From positions 994,501 to 1,058,500 of the forward strand of contig NZ_JADBEG010000001.1 in the NCBI RefSeq assembly GCF_014873755.1: DNA of 64,000 nucleotides, written 5' to 3'. Position numbers and translations under genes: made by a program. The notes beneath the pieces were generated by a model. It ran no database searches. It was not told the origin of the DNA and worked only from the letters and a program-made list of their open reading frames with translations. Each line of letters starts with the position of its first letter. Within the stretch, counting starts at the first letter, position 1. Of the stretch, positions 43,656-53,681 are shown in pieces. This DNA comes from Amycolatopsis lexingtonensis. GTDB lineage: Bacteria; Actinomycetota; Actinomycetes; Mycobacteriales; Pseudonocardiaceae.

Positions 43656-43684
43656 CCGCGGCGGGAGGTGACTTCCGGCCGCGG
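43656..43684. terminator. GC-rich hairpin between convergent genes (bidirectional terminator candidate)
   Basis: CCGCGGC (43656-43662) pairs with GCCGCGG (43678-43684); inside, GGAG/CTTC adds further pairing around GTGA. It occupies most of the 45-bp gap between the stops at 43653 and 43699. There is no T-tract, which is usual for actinomycete terminators. Confidence 0.55.
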
Positions 43685-43698
43685 ACCGTGGGCCGGCG

Positions 43699-45081
43699 TC
43701 AGATCAGTACCCGCTCGCGGTCGCGGGCGATCGAGACCGGGAAGCCGGGGTGAGTCGCGCGGAGGCGGTCCGCGAGTGCTTCGGCGCTCTCGGGTTCGCC
43801 GTGCACCAGGTGGATCGCCCCCGGCGGTTCGCCGGCGCCGGCCCACCGGACCAGCTCGTCGGCGTCGGCGTGGGCGCTGAAGGCGTCGATCTGGGCCACC
43901 TCGGCGCGGACCGGCACGTACCGGCCGTGGATCTTGATCTCCCGGGCCCCGTTGGCGAGGTTGCGAGCCCGGGTGCCCGCCGCGGCGTAGCCGACGATGA
44001 GCACGGTGTGGCGGTCGTCGGGCAGCAGGTGCTCGAGGTGGTGCAGGACCCGGCCGCCGGTGGCCATCCCGGACGCCGACAGGATGATCGAGGGCATCGC
44101 GGGATCGTTGACCCGCATGGATTCTTCGGTGGTGCGCAGCTCGACGAGGTGGCCGGGGTCGAGCGGGTCGCCGACGCCGAGGTCGGTGCGGATCTCCGGC
44201 CACCGCTGGTTCATCGCGGTGCGGTAGACGCGGAGGGCGGCGAGCGCCATCGGGCTGTCGACGAAGATCGGCAGCTCCGGGATCGCGTGGCGGTCGGTCA
44301 GCTTCTTGAGCGCGGCCAGGACGACTTCGGTGCGGTCGACGGCGAACGCCGGGATCAGGACGCTGCCGCCGCGGGCGGTGGTCCGGCGGATCACGTCGGC
44401 GAACGTCGCGAGCGCGGACGCGTCGTCGTGGGTCCGGGCGCCGTAGGTGGACTCGAGCACGAGGGCGTCGCAGGCGGGCCGCGGCTGGGGTGGCCGGAGG
44501 ACGCCGTGGGCCGGCCGGCCGAGGTCGCCGCTGAAGACGATGCCGCGCCCGTCGGTGGTGCGCAGGTGGGCCCAGGCGGAGCCGAGGATGTGCCCGGCGC
44601 GGCCGAACTCCAGCCGGACGCCCGGTGCCACGGTGGTGACGTCCCCGAACCCGATCGGCTTCAGCAGCCGGATCGCCTTCGCGGCGTCGTTCTCGTCGTA
44701 CAACGGCAACGCCGGGCGGTGTTTCGACCAGCCGTAGGCGTTCGCGTGCGCGGCTTCGGCGGTCATGAGGTGGGCGCTGTCGCGGAGCACGATCGGGACC
44801 AGCCCGGCCGAGCCGTGGGTGACGTACACCGGGCCGTGCCAGCCGGACCGGACCAGGACCGGCAGGTAGCCGCAGTGGTCGAGGTGGGCGTGGGTGATGA
44901 CGACGGCGTCGACGTCGGTGAGTTCGCGGGGGATCGGGGCCCAGTTGCGGCGGCGCAGCTTCGCCAGGCCTTGGAACAGTCCGCAGTCGACGAGGACCCG
45001 GGAGCCGCCGGCTTCGACGAGGTACTTGCTGCCGGTGACGGTTCCGGCGCCGCCGAAGAAGGTGAGTGCGGGTTGCGGCAT
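43699..45081 (-). CDS. MBL-fold hydrolase with beta-CASP domain (RNA-processing type)
   Basis: 460 residues. Metallo-beta-lactamase motifs: THAHLDHCGYLP (HxHxDH), HILGSAWAHL and FSGDLGRP. The beta-CASP insertion and motifs follow (VLIPAFAVDRTEVV; ILSASGMATGGRVLHHL; IDAFSAHAD near the end). This is the CPSF/Ysh1-like architecture, whose members act as ribonucleases. It probably processes RNA in the cytoplasm. A small Cys-rich gene precedes it by 18 bp and likely shares its promoter, which has a DosR-like box. Confidence 0.9.
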   Translation of the reverse strand: MPQPALTFFGGAGTVTGSKYLVEAGGSRVLVDCGLFQGLAKLRRRNWAPIPRELTDVDAVVITHAHLDHCGYLPVLVRSGWHGPVYVTHGSAGLVPIVLRDSAHLMTAEAAHANAYGWSKHRPALPLYDENDAAKAIRLLKPIGFGDVTTVAPGVRLEFGRAGHILGSAWAHLRTTDGRGIVFSGDLGRPAHGVLRPPQPRPACDALVLESTYGARTHDDASALATFADVIRRTTARGGSVLIPAFAVDRTEVVLAALKKLTDRHAIPELPIFVDSPMALAALRVYRTAMNQRWPEIRTDLGVGDPLDPGHLVELRTTEESMRVNDPAMPSIILSASGMATGGRVLHHLEHLLPDDRHTVLIVGYAAAGTRARNLANGAREIKIHGRYVPVRAEVAQIDAFSAHADADELVRWAGAGEPPGAIHLVHGEPESAEALADRLRATHPGFPVSIARDRERVLI

Positions 45082-45099
45082 CGAGAACCTCCGGTGGGC

Positions 45100-45381
45100 T
45101 CAGTGGTCGTGCGCGGCGGCCAGGCTCGCGCGGCAGGCGCGGACCAGCCGGCGGGTGGCGGTGGTTTCGCCGCAGGACGGGCAGTGGACGGAGACGTCGC
45201 CGGCCAGCTGGTCGATCGCGACGCAGTCGTGGAGCCAGCGACGGTGGGTGCGGCAGGTGATGCGTTCCAGCGGGTTGAGGCTGTCCTCTTCCGCACGGTC
45301 TTCGGTGGTGAGGGTGATCGCCAGGCGCCGGTCGGTGATGGTCGCCGGGGCGAAGCCGCGGGGGGAGTGCTGGCTGTCCAC
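45100..45381 (-). CDS. Small Cys/His-rich protein, possible zinc ribbon
   Basis: 93 residues if GTG 45381 is used (GAGG 6 nt upstream); GTG 45393 is an alternative. The C-terminal half has CRTHRRWLHDC followed by CPSCGETTATRRLVRAC, enough Cys and His for one zinc site. I do not recognise the family. It is directly upstream of the MBL/beta-CASP gene on the same strand, so it may be a partner in RNA or nucleic-acid handling. Confidence 0.55.
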   Translation of the reverse strand: MDSQHSPRGFAPATITDRRLAITLTTEDRAEEDSLNPLERITCRTHRRWLHDCVAIDQLAGDVSVHCPSCGETTATRRLVRACRASLAAAHDH

Positions 45382-45460
45382 TGTGTGCCTCACTTTCGTC
45401 TTGATCCAGGTTCCGCCGGGCCGGGGCCGGACGACGAGGGCCGGACCGCCCCGGTTTCGC

Positions 45461-45474
45461 GGGACCGGAGGCCC
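45461..45474. promoter_or_regulatory. DosR-like box upstream of the zinc-ribbon/MBL unit
   Basis: GGGACCGGAGGCCC fits GGGNC-N4-GNCCC exactly. It lies 80 bp upstream of the GTG at 45381 on the minus strand. A second, weaker site at 45550-45563 faces the divergent unit. The region 45382-45614 contains no gene and appears to be a divergent promoter. Confidence 0.5.
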
Positions 45475-45549
45475 GAGCGGGTGAGGACTTTCTGCTGTCG
45501 GGAGGTGGTGCGCGGGGCGCCGCCCCGCGGCGCGGAGGTGACCCGGTTG

Positions 45550-45563
45550 AGGCCCTTCGGCCC
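45550..45563. promoter_or_regulatory. Weak DosR-like box upstream of the P1B-ATPase unit
   Basis: AGGCCCTTCGGCCC differs from GGGNC-N4-GNCCC only in its first base. It lies 51 bp before the ATG of the small gene at 45615, a usual distance for an activator site. It is weaker than the other boxes and could be chance in such GC-rich DNA. Confidence 0.35.
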
Positions 45564-45614
45564 TTTCCGGCGGAACGCCGGCGGCCGAACCTCGGCACAC
45601 ACCCGGGAGGAGCC

Positions 45615-45837
45615 ATGCACCCGAACGCCCCCTTCGCCCACGCGGAGAACACCGCGCACAAGCGGCCGGCCGCCTGGCCGCCCACCGTCAGGGAGCGGCT
45701 CACGATCAAGGCGGCGGTCCGCTTCGCGGCGCGGCTGCCCGGACCGCGGGGCGGGTACCGCCAAGGCCGGTCCCCGAGTCCCGTGCCGGCCCGCTGTGCC
45801 GTCCCCGGCTTCGTCGCGCCGCTCACCGAGGTCCGTC

Positions 45838-45848
<11 letters not shown>
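45615..45848 (+). CDS. Small basic hypothetical protein, 77 aa
   Basis: Not recognised. ATG 45615 is preceded by GGGAGGAG. The product is basic with a short amphipathic helix (TVRERLTIKAAVRFAARLPG). Its last 11 bases overlap the GTG of the metal ATPase, so it could serve as a leader gene coupled to the pump. The strong ribosome-binding site is the main evidence that it is translated. Confidence 0.45.
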
Positions 45849-48102
<2,254 letters not shown>

Positions 48103-48116
48103 GGACCGCCCGGCGT

Positions 48117-48200
48117 GCACCCCAATGTGGCGTTGGTTGCGTCAGACGCACCGAACGCCACATTGGGTGCGCTGGACGCACCGAACGCCACATTGGGGCG
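48117..48200. repeat. Intergenic repeat: two 22-bp direct copies (30-bp period) plus an inverted copy
   Basis: The 22-mer ACGCACCGAACGCCACATTGGG, here given as positions 48146-48167, recurs exactly at 48176-48197. An inverted copy of its end, CCCAATGTGGCGTT, is at 48121-48134. It can fold as alternative hairpins (48121-48134 with 48154-48167 or with 48184-48197). It lies between the convergent ends of the metal ATPase and the protease gene, so it may act as a terminator. It looks like a dispersed genomic repeat. Confidence 0.7.
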
Positions 48201-48237
48201 CTCGTCCCTGGCGTCAACCAACTTTCGACGCGTGCGA

Positions 48238-49368
48238 CTAGTGCGTCGGCCGGCGGGCTTCGGCGCCCAGCACCGCCAATTCGGCGGTGCGGGCGATGTC
48301 GCCGGGGCCGACGACGCCCACGAGGACGCCGTCCGAGACCACCAGGGCGAGGTCCTGACCGGGGCGGGCGCCGATCCGGCCGAGGACGGCCGTCACCGGC
48401 GTTTCGGGAGCCACCTGCAGGCACGCCGGAGGTCGCAGGCAGACGTCCTCGACCCGGGTCGACGGACGGGCGTCGTCGGGCACCCTGGCGAGCATCGCCA
48501 GGCTGACCACGCCGAGCGGACGGCCGTCGAACGCCACCACCGGGTAGGTGCGGAACCGCCCGGACGCGGCCTGGTCGATGAACGCCCGGACGGTGAACCA
48601 GCCGGGCGCGGTGACCGGGTTCGGCGTCATGATCTCACCGACGTGGACGCGTGCGAGGACGTCGCGCGCCGGTCCGGCCGTGAGTTCGGCTCGCGCGCTG
48701 ACCCCCAGGAACCAGCCGATGCCGGCCAGCCACAGACCGGTGAGGTTGCCGAACCACATCAGCTGCACCAGGCCCGCGAAGGCCAGCACGAGGCCGAGGA
48801 CGTGCCCGGACCGGGCCGCGGCGACCTGAGCCCGCCGTTTGTCGCCGGTGCGCTTCCAGACGATCGCCTGCAGGACGCGGCCGCCGTCCAGCGGCGCGCC
48901 CGGCAGCAGGTTGAACACCGCCAGCACGAGGTTCGTCCAGCCGAGCCAGTTCACCGTGACCCCGACGACGCCGGACGCCAGCAGGGAAGCACCCAGGAAC
49001 CCGGCGCCGGCCAGGAGGCTCGTCACCGGGCCGGCGACCGCGACCGCGAACGCCGTGCGCGGGGTCGGGGGATCCTCGGACATCTCGGTGCTGCCCCCGA
49101 AAAGCCACAGCGTGACGCGGTCGACGGCGAGCCCGCGGCTCCGCGCGGCGATCGCGTGGCCGAGCTCGTGCGCCAGCAGCGACGCCAGGAACACCACGGA
49201 CCCCGCGACGCCGGTCGCCCAGTAGACGGCCGGGGGCCGGCCGGGCACGGCTCCCGGCAGCAGCGACTGCGCCAGGAGCTCGGCCAGCAAGGCCATGGTC
49301 AGGAACACGGACCAGTGTGCGCCGACGCGGATACCGGCCGGGCGCCCGAGCGGGATGGTGGCACGCAT
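48238..49368 (-). CDS. M50 site-2-type zinc metalloprotease with CBS domains
   Basis: 376 residues from ATG 49368. Multi-pass membrane protein with zinc motif HELGH (67-71) and the third ligand in PGAPLDGGRVL (Asp161). A paired CBS region occupies the C-terminal 130 residues (HVGEIMTPNPVTAPGWFTVR; later DLALVVSDGVLVGVVGPGDI). Such proteases cut transmembrane regulators, with CBS domains sensing adenylates. The M. tuberculosis homologous type (Rv2625c) belongs to the DosR regulon. A DosR-like box is 58 bp upstream. Confidence 0.9.
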   Translation of the reverse strand: MRATIPLGRPAGIRVGAHWSVFLTMALLAELLAQSLLPGAVPGRPPAVYWATGVAGSVVFLASLLAHELGHAIAARSRGLAVDRVTLWLFGGSTEMSEDPPTPRTAFAVAVAGPVTSLLAGAGFLGASLLASGVVGVTVNWLGWTNLVLAVFNLLPGAPLDGGRVLQAIVWKRTGDKRRAQVAAARSGHVLGLVLAFAGLVQLMWFGNLTGLWLAGIGWFLGVSARAELTAGPARDVLARVHVGEIMTPNPVTAPGWFTVRAFIDQAASGRFRTYPVVAFDGRPLGVVSLAMLARVPDDARPSTRVEDVCLRPPACLQVAPETPVTAVLGRIGARPGQDLALVVSDGVLVGVVGPGDIARTAELAVLGAEARRPTH

Positions 49369-49425
49369 GCTCCGACGGTCCTCCCGCGAAAGCGCGCGGG
49401 CGAGGGCCGCACCGCCCCGGGGCGA

Positions 49426-49439
49426 GGGACCAAAGACCC
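49426..49439. promoter_or_regulatory. DosR-like box upstream of the M50 protease gene
   Basis: GGGACCAAAGACCC fits GGGNC-N4-GNCCC exactly and matches ten of twelve fixed positions of the full DosR consensus. It lies 58 bp upstream of the protease ATG (minus strand) and 108 bp from the small plus-strand gene at 49547, so it could serve either. Confidence 0.55.
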
Positions 49440-49546
49440 CTGTGCCGCCGACGTCCGGCCGCAGCCCGGCGGCAAGCCCGGTTCGTACCGTCGAGGTGTG
49501 GCGGAAGGGATCGCGGATCGGCGACCCCGTTGACAGGAGGAAAGTC

Positions 49547-49738
49547 ATGGACGACAAGGAAAAGGCTGTCATCGAAGCCGAAGCCCGCCGCGACGTCGCC
49601 GAGCGCGGGCGGCACGGTCCGAAGGTGGGCCGCTACCTGCACGCGGTCGAGCACCACGCGGTCAAGGAGAACGAACAGGACGTCGTCCCGGTCGTCGCGG
49701 AAGACCTGCCGCAGCCGGCGGAGGGCCGTCAGCCCTGA
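49547..49738 (+). CDS. Small charged hypothetical protein, 63 aa
   Basis: Not recognised. ATG 49547 has AGGAGG about 7 nt upstream. The sequence is helical and highly charged (MDDKEKAVIEAEARRDVAER), then acidic and Pro-rich. It sits between two DosR-like boxes in the stress-gene block, suggesting a small stress-induced protein. Confidence 0.62.
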   Translation: MDDKEKAVIEAEARRDVAERGRHGPKVGRYLHAVEHHAVKENEQDVVPVVAEDLPQPAEGRQP

Positions 49739-49766
49739 TCCGTCCTTTGTGGACGTGATCGCGCGG

Positions 49767-49780
49767 GGGACGTAAGTCCC
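49767..49780. promoter_or_regulatory. Near-perfect DosR-like box upstream of the universal stress protein
   Basis: GGGACGTAAGTCCC matches eleven of twelve fixed positions of the DosR consensus and lies in a wider palindrome, GGGGAC-N4-GTCCCC (49766-49781). It is 100 bp before the USP gene. This is the best match in the window. Confidence 0.65.
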
Positions 49781-49879
49781 CGCGACCGGTGACCGACGCC
49801 GGTGGTGACCGGGGTCTCGCCTTCCTAGGTTGGCGAGTGAGTCGGCCGACAGCACCTACGCGAAGGAGGAGCGGACACG

Positions 49880-50785
49880 ATGACCGCCATCGACCCCAGG
49901 ATCACCGTCGGCGTGGACGGGTCGGCGGGCAGTACCGCCGCCGTCGCGTGGGCGGCGAAGATCGCCTCGCTCCGGCACCTCGAACTCAGGATCGTGCACG
50001 GGCTCCAGCTCTCCGGCCTCTACTACGGCGGCGGTCTGCCCGGTGCCGGCGCCGAAGCGCTGTTCGACGCGTTGGTGGCCGACGGCGAGAAGATCGTCGC
50101 CGACGCCCGCGCGGTCGCCGCCTCGATCGACGAGAACCTCGTCGTCACCAGCGGCCTGCCGAACGAGCCGCCGGTGCCGATGCTGCTCGAGGAATCCCGG
50201 CACGCCCGGATGCTCGTCGTCGGCCGGACCGGCGCCGGCGGGTTCACCGGGATGCTGATCGGCGGCACGGCCGCCACGGTCGCCGCCCACGCGCACTGCC
50301 CCGTCGCGGTGGTCCGCGGTCGCGAAGGCGCCACGGTCGTCCCCGGCTCGGGGCCGGTCGTCGTCGGCGTCGACGGCAGCGCGAACAGCGAGCAGGCACT
50401 GGCCGTCGCGTTCGAAGAAGCCTCGCTGCGCGGCGCGCCGCTGGCCGCCCTGCACGCCTGGAACGACGTCACTTACGAGGACACCCGCGGCACCGCCCGG
50501 ATCCTCACCCAGCCGGACACCCTTGTCGCGGACGCGGAACGGCTGCTCGGCCAGCGGCTCGCGGGCTGGCAGGAGAAGTACCCGGACGTGGAGGTCCGGC
50601 GAGTGCTCGTGCAGGGCCGGCCGCGGCACGCACTGCTCGACGCCGCCGCCGAGGCGCAGCTGGTCGTCGTCGGCAGCCGCGGCCGGGGCGGGTTCACCGG
50701 CATGCTGCTCGGCTCGACGAGCCAGGCACTGGTGCAGCACGCCGCGTGCCCGGTGCTCGTCGTCCGCCCGGAGCGGAAGGGATGA
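49880..50785 (+). CDS. Tandem-domain universal stress protein
   Basis: 301 residues made of two UspA domains. Each ends with the ATP-binding pattern G-x2-G-x9-G(S/T): GRTGAGGFTGMLIGGTA in the first and GSRGRGGFTGMLLGSTS in the second. ATP-binding Usp proteins of this double type are typical members of the mycobacterial DosR regulon, where they slow growth. It leads a run that continues with phosphate transport genes. A strong DosR-like box is 100 bp upstream. Confidence 0.93.
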   Translation: MTAIDPRITVGVDGSAGSTAAVAWAAKIASLRHLELRIVHGLQLSGLYYGGGLPGAGAEALFDALVADGEKIVADARAVAASIDENLVVTSGLPNEPPVPMLLEESRHARMLVVGRTGAGGFTGMLIGGTAATVAAHAHCPVAVVRGREGATVVPGSGPVVVGVDGSANSEQALAVAFEEASLRGAPLAALHAWNDVTYEDTRGTARILTQPDTLVADAERLLGQRLAGWQEKYPDVEVRRVLVQGRPRHALLDAAAEAQLVVVGSRGRGGFTGMLLGSTSQALVQHAACPVLVVRPERKG

Positions 50786-50859
50786 CCGCGCAGCCCGGGC
50801 CGAACCCCGGTTACGCCCACCTCGACCGGACGCGGCACCGGACCCGGACGGGCTGAGGC

Positions 50860-51861
50860 GTGCCCGCCGCGGCCCTCTTGGTCGCGGCGATCGCGATCAC
50901 CCTGGTCTTCGACTTCACCAACGGCTTCCACGACTCGGCGAACTCGGTGGCCGCGCTGGTCGCGACCCGCGCGGCCACTCCCGGCGCGGCCCTGCTGCTC
51001 GCGGCCGCCTGCCACGTCGCGGGCCCCCTGCTGGCCGGGACCACGGTCGCCGACACGGTCGGCGGCGTGGTCCGGCTGCCGGCCGCCGAGGTGCTGCCCG
51101 CGGTCGGCGCGGCCGTCACGGCGGGTATCGGGTGGAACCTGCTCACCTGGTGGCGCGGGCTGCCGTCCAGCTCGTCGCACGCGCTGGTCGGCGGCCTCGT
51201 CGGGGCGGCCGGGTTCTCCGGGGTGCGATGGGGCGGCGTCGACGGCTTGCACGTGTCCGGTGTGCTCGGCGTCCTGGCCGGGCTGGCGCTGTCGCCGATC
51301 CTCGGCGCGGGTCTCGGTGCGGCAGCCGACCTGCTCGTGCGGCGAACGCTGCGTCGCGCGCGCCGCCGGGTCGACGTCGTGGTCCGGCGCGCGGAGTGGC
51401 TGACGGCCGGGGCACTCGCGTTCAGCCACGGCGCGAACGACGCCCAGAAGTCCATGGGCGTCATCACGCTGCTGCTGGTGGCGACCGGGCACCTCGGCGC
51501 GTTCGCCGTACCGCTGTGGGTGAAGCTCGCCGCGGCGGCGGCCCTGACGTTCGGAACCGCTTTCGGGGGCTGGCGGGTCGTCCGGACCGTCGGCCGCGGC
51601 ATCTACCGGATGCGCCCGGTCGACGGGCTGGCGAGCCAGGGCAGCTCGGCCGCGGTGATCCTCGCCGCCGCGGCGGCCGGGGCCCCGGTCAGCACGACCC
51701 ACGTCGTCGCCGCGTCGGTGGTCGGCACCGGCGCGAGCCGCCGCGCCCACCACGTGCGGTGGTCCGTCGTGGGGGAAATCTGTTCCGCGTGGCTGGTCAC
51801 CCTGCCGGCGTGCGCCGTGCTGGGGGCCGCCGCGCTCCCGTTGTGGAGGTGGTGGGCATGA
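50860..51861 (+). CDS. Inorganic phosphate transporter, PiT family
   Basis: 333 residues, many membrane helices, with the two PiT signature repeats: NGFHDSANSVA (21-31) and FSHGANDAQKSMGV in the second half. The family moves phosphate with H+ or Na+. The start is GTG 50860. Its stop overlaps the ATG of the PhoU-like gene (ATGA), the usual pairing for PiT systems. Placement after the stress protein suggests induction with the hypoxia-like set. Confidence 0.9.
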   Translation: MPAAALLVAAIAITLVFDFTNGFHDSANSVAALVATRAATPGAALLLAAACHVAGPLLAGTTVADTVGGVVRLPAAEVLPAVGAAVTAGIGWNLLTWWRGLPSSSSHALVGGLVGAAGFSGVRWGGVDGLHVSGVLGVLAGLALSPILGAGLGAAADLLVRRTLRRARRRVDVVVRRAEWLTAGALAFSHGANDAQKSMGVITLLLVATGHLGAFAVPLWVKLAAAAALTFGTAFGGWRVVRTVGRGIYRMRPVDGLASQGSSAAVILAAAAAGAPVSTTHVVAASVVGTGASRRAHHVRWSVVGEICSAWLVTLPACAVLGAAALPLWRWWA

Positions 51862-52463
51862 GGCTGCCCAAGACGTGGTTCCTGCCGCACAACCCGGACG
51901 TGCTCGGGCTGCTGCGCGACCAGGCCGACACGGTCGGCGACGTGCTGACCGCGCTGGCGGGCTGGGCTCGCGGCCTGCCGACCGGCGGGGAGCTGCACAC
52001 GCCGCTGCTGGTCCAGTCGGCCGAGCGCCGGGAGGTGCTCGTGGCGGTGCGGGACGCGTTCAGCACGCCGATCGAGGCCGAGGACGTGTTCGAACTGGCC
52101 GAGCGGCTCGGGGAGATCGCCGAGGCGGCGTACATGCTCGTCCGCGAATCCGACCTGTCCCGCACTCCGCCGGACGATCACCTGCGTGCCATGGTGCTCA
52201 CCGTGGTCACCGCGTTCGACCTGCTGCACCAGGCACTCGACGTCCTGCCGCACGGTGAGGCAGCGGGCATCGCCGACCAGGCCCTGACCGCCGTGGACGC
52301 CGCGGAGCACGCGTACCGGCGGGCGATCGCGGGTCTGGAGACCGAGCCGGACCTCCGCCGGGAGATGCGGCTGCGGGAGCTGTACCGCCGGGCCGAGCAC
52401 CTCGCGCTGGCTGTCCAGCGGCTGGGGAGACGCACCTGGTACGCCGTCTGCAAGATCTCCTGA
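51858..52463 (+). CDS. DUF47 / PhoU-like regulator of the PiT transporter
   Basis: 201 residues, all-helical, opening with MRLPKTWFLPHNPDVLGLLR, with DUF47-type helices (EAEDVFELAERLGEIAEAAY; YRRAEHLALAVQRLGRRTWY). DUF47 proteins pair with PiT transporters and modulate phosphate uptake. Translational coupling with the PiT gene supports that. Confidence 0.85.
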   Translation: MRLPKTWFLPHNPDVLGLLRDQADTVGDVLTALAGWARGLPTGGELHTPLLVQSAERREVLVAVRDAFSTPIEAEDVFELAERLGEIAEAAYMLVRESDLSRTPPDDHLRAMVLTVVTAFDLLHQALDVLPHGEAAGIADQALTAVDAAEHAYRRAIAGLETEPDLRREMRLRELYRRAEHLALAVQRLGRRTWYAVCKIS

Positions 52464-52477
52464 GGGCCGACTGTGGC

Positions 52478-52954
52478 TCAACCGTCGTCTCGCAGGGTGA
52501 TCGTCGCCAGCGAGAACTCGCGGACGGCCGCCTCGAGCTCGGCGGGGTCCGGGTCACGGTGGTCCGGCAGGGTCAGGCCGAAGCGGCGTTGCGCGTCCGT
52601 GCGGCCGAGCCGCACGATCGCCTCGCCCAGCCGGCCGGCCACTGTGGACGGTTCCTCCTCGAGCCGGGCGCGCATCTTCCGGGTGCGCCCCCGGTGGGTG
52701 ACCGTCACCTCGGTGGCGTCCCGCAGGTTGGCCCGCCACCGGTGCTGGGTGACGACCAGCAGGGCGTCCCCGAGGTCGGCGAAACCGACCGGGATGTCGT
52801 ACTGCCGCCCGGTGCGCCGGCCCGTGAGGTGCAGGACCAGCACGCTCGCGTCGAGCAGGCGGTGCAGGCTCGAGCCCGCGATGGCCCGTACCAGGGGGTT
52901 CACGGCGGTGATCAGGCGTTGGGGCGGGATCCGCCGGGTGATGGTGTCGCTCAT
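52478..52954 (-). CDS. Deazaflavin-dependent oxidoreductase (DUF385 type)
   Basis: 158 residues from ATG 52954 (AGGAG 7 nt upstream). The split-barrel core is seen in LVLHLTGRRTGRQYDIPVGF and VVTQHRWRANLRDATEVTVT. Relatives use F420H2 or FMN/haem. It is convergent with the DUF47 gene and is the most downstream of a run of three or four minus-strand genes starting with the phosphoribosyltransferase. Confidence 0.82.
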   Translation of the reverse strand: MSDTITRRIPPQRLITAVNPLVRAIAGSSLHRLLDASVLVLHLTGRRTGRQYDIPVGFADLGDALLVVTQHRWRANLRDATEVTVTHRGRTRKMRARLEEEPSTVAGRLGEAIVRLGRTDAQRRFGLTLPDHRDPDPAELEAAVREFSLATITLRDDG

Positions 52955-52974
52955 CGTCGTTCTCCTCGGGTGTG

Positions 52975-53187
52975 TCAGTCGTGGTAGCGGCCGAGGTGGC
53001 TCAGGAGCGGTTCGTCGCGGTAGGTCCACGTGAAGGCGTACAGGTCCTCGATCACCCGGACGGTGACGACGCCCTCGAAAGCGTCGGTGGCGGCGGGGCC
53101 GCCGAGCAGCTGGGTCAGCACCGCCTCCGCCGAACTGCTCGGTGCCGTCGTCCGTCTCCTGCGGCCGGCGCGGCGAGCACGGCCCAC
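52975..53187 (-). pseudogene. Short open frame, probable remnant
   Basis: The last 40 residues look like a real protein (LLGGPAATDAFEGVVTVRVI, then EDLYAFTWTYRDEPLLSHLG), but the first 28 are Arg-rich and low-complexity. A more natural beginning (ATG near 53209: MVRSHRRMWAVLAAPAAGDG) lies in another frame and stops early. A frameshift or internal deletion near 53120-53160 would explain both. It is too short to assign. Confidence 0.35.
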
Positions 53188-53211
53188 ATCCGCCGGTGGC
53201 TGCGGACCATG

Positions 53212-53646
53212 TCACTCGTCCTGGCTGATCGAGAGCTTCAGGTAGCGGCTGATGCCGAACCGGCGCCACGCCCGGGCGTACTTCGGCGCTATCTGGGCGA
53301 ACGCGGCGTCGGTGTCGACGATCCGCGGGTCGGTGACCTGGTACGTGACACCCCGGGACCGGACGGTGGCCGTTCCCGCGGTGAGGACGTTGCGCAGCCA
53401 GTCGACTTCGGTGCCGTAGGGCAGGGGAACGATGAAGCCGCCGTCCGGGGTGCGGGCGGCGACGATCGGGGTGGTGTACCGGCGGCCCGAGCGGCGCCCG
53501 GTGTGCTCGATCGCCGAGGCGTACCAGTGCTTGCGTCCGGCCAGCCGCAGCATCACCGGGTTGAGGACGCGTTTGTTGAACCGCCTGACGGCGTCTTTCG
53601 CCGAGCGGGACCGGTTCGCCGTCCGTGCGTGCTCTTTGTCGGACAC
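53212..53646 (-). CDS. Deazaflavin-dependent nitroreductase-like protein (DUF385 type)
   Basis: 144 residues from GTG 53646 (GGGAG 5 nt upstream). Core segments: RRFNKRVLNPVMLRLAGRKH, then AIEHTGRRSGRRYTTPIVAA and IVPLPYGTEVDWLRNVLTAG, as in F420-dependent Ddn relatives. It lies 35 bp downstream of the phosphoribosyltransferase gene and is probably co-transcribed with it. Confidence 0.85.
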   Translation of the reverse strand: MSDKEHARTANRSRSAKDAVRRFNKRVLNPVMLRLAGRKHWYASAIEHTGRRSGRRYTTPIVAARTPDGGFIVPLPYGTEVDWLRNVLTAGTATVRSRGVTYQVTDPRIVDTDAAFAQIAPKYARAWRRFGISRYLKLSISQDE

Positions 53647-53681
53647 TTGTGCTCCCTTCTCGAATCATCACCGGACTCGCC

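Noticed and set aside
48117..48200. CRISPR-like array (repeats with a 30-bp period)
   Set aside because: Only two direct copies and one inverted copy, no spacers of equal length beyond one, and no cas genes.
50782..50856. 24-codon frame between the stress protein and phosphate transporter (ATG overlapping the USP stop)
   Set aside because: It is low-complexity (Pro, Arg, Thr) and has no suitably spaced ribosome-binding site; overlap alone is weak support.
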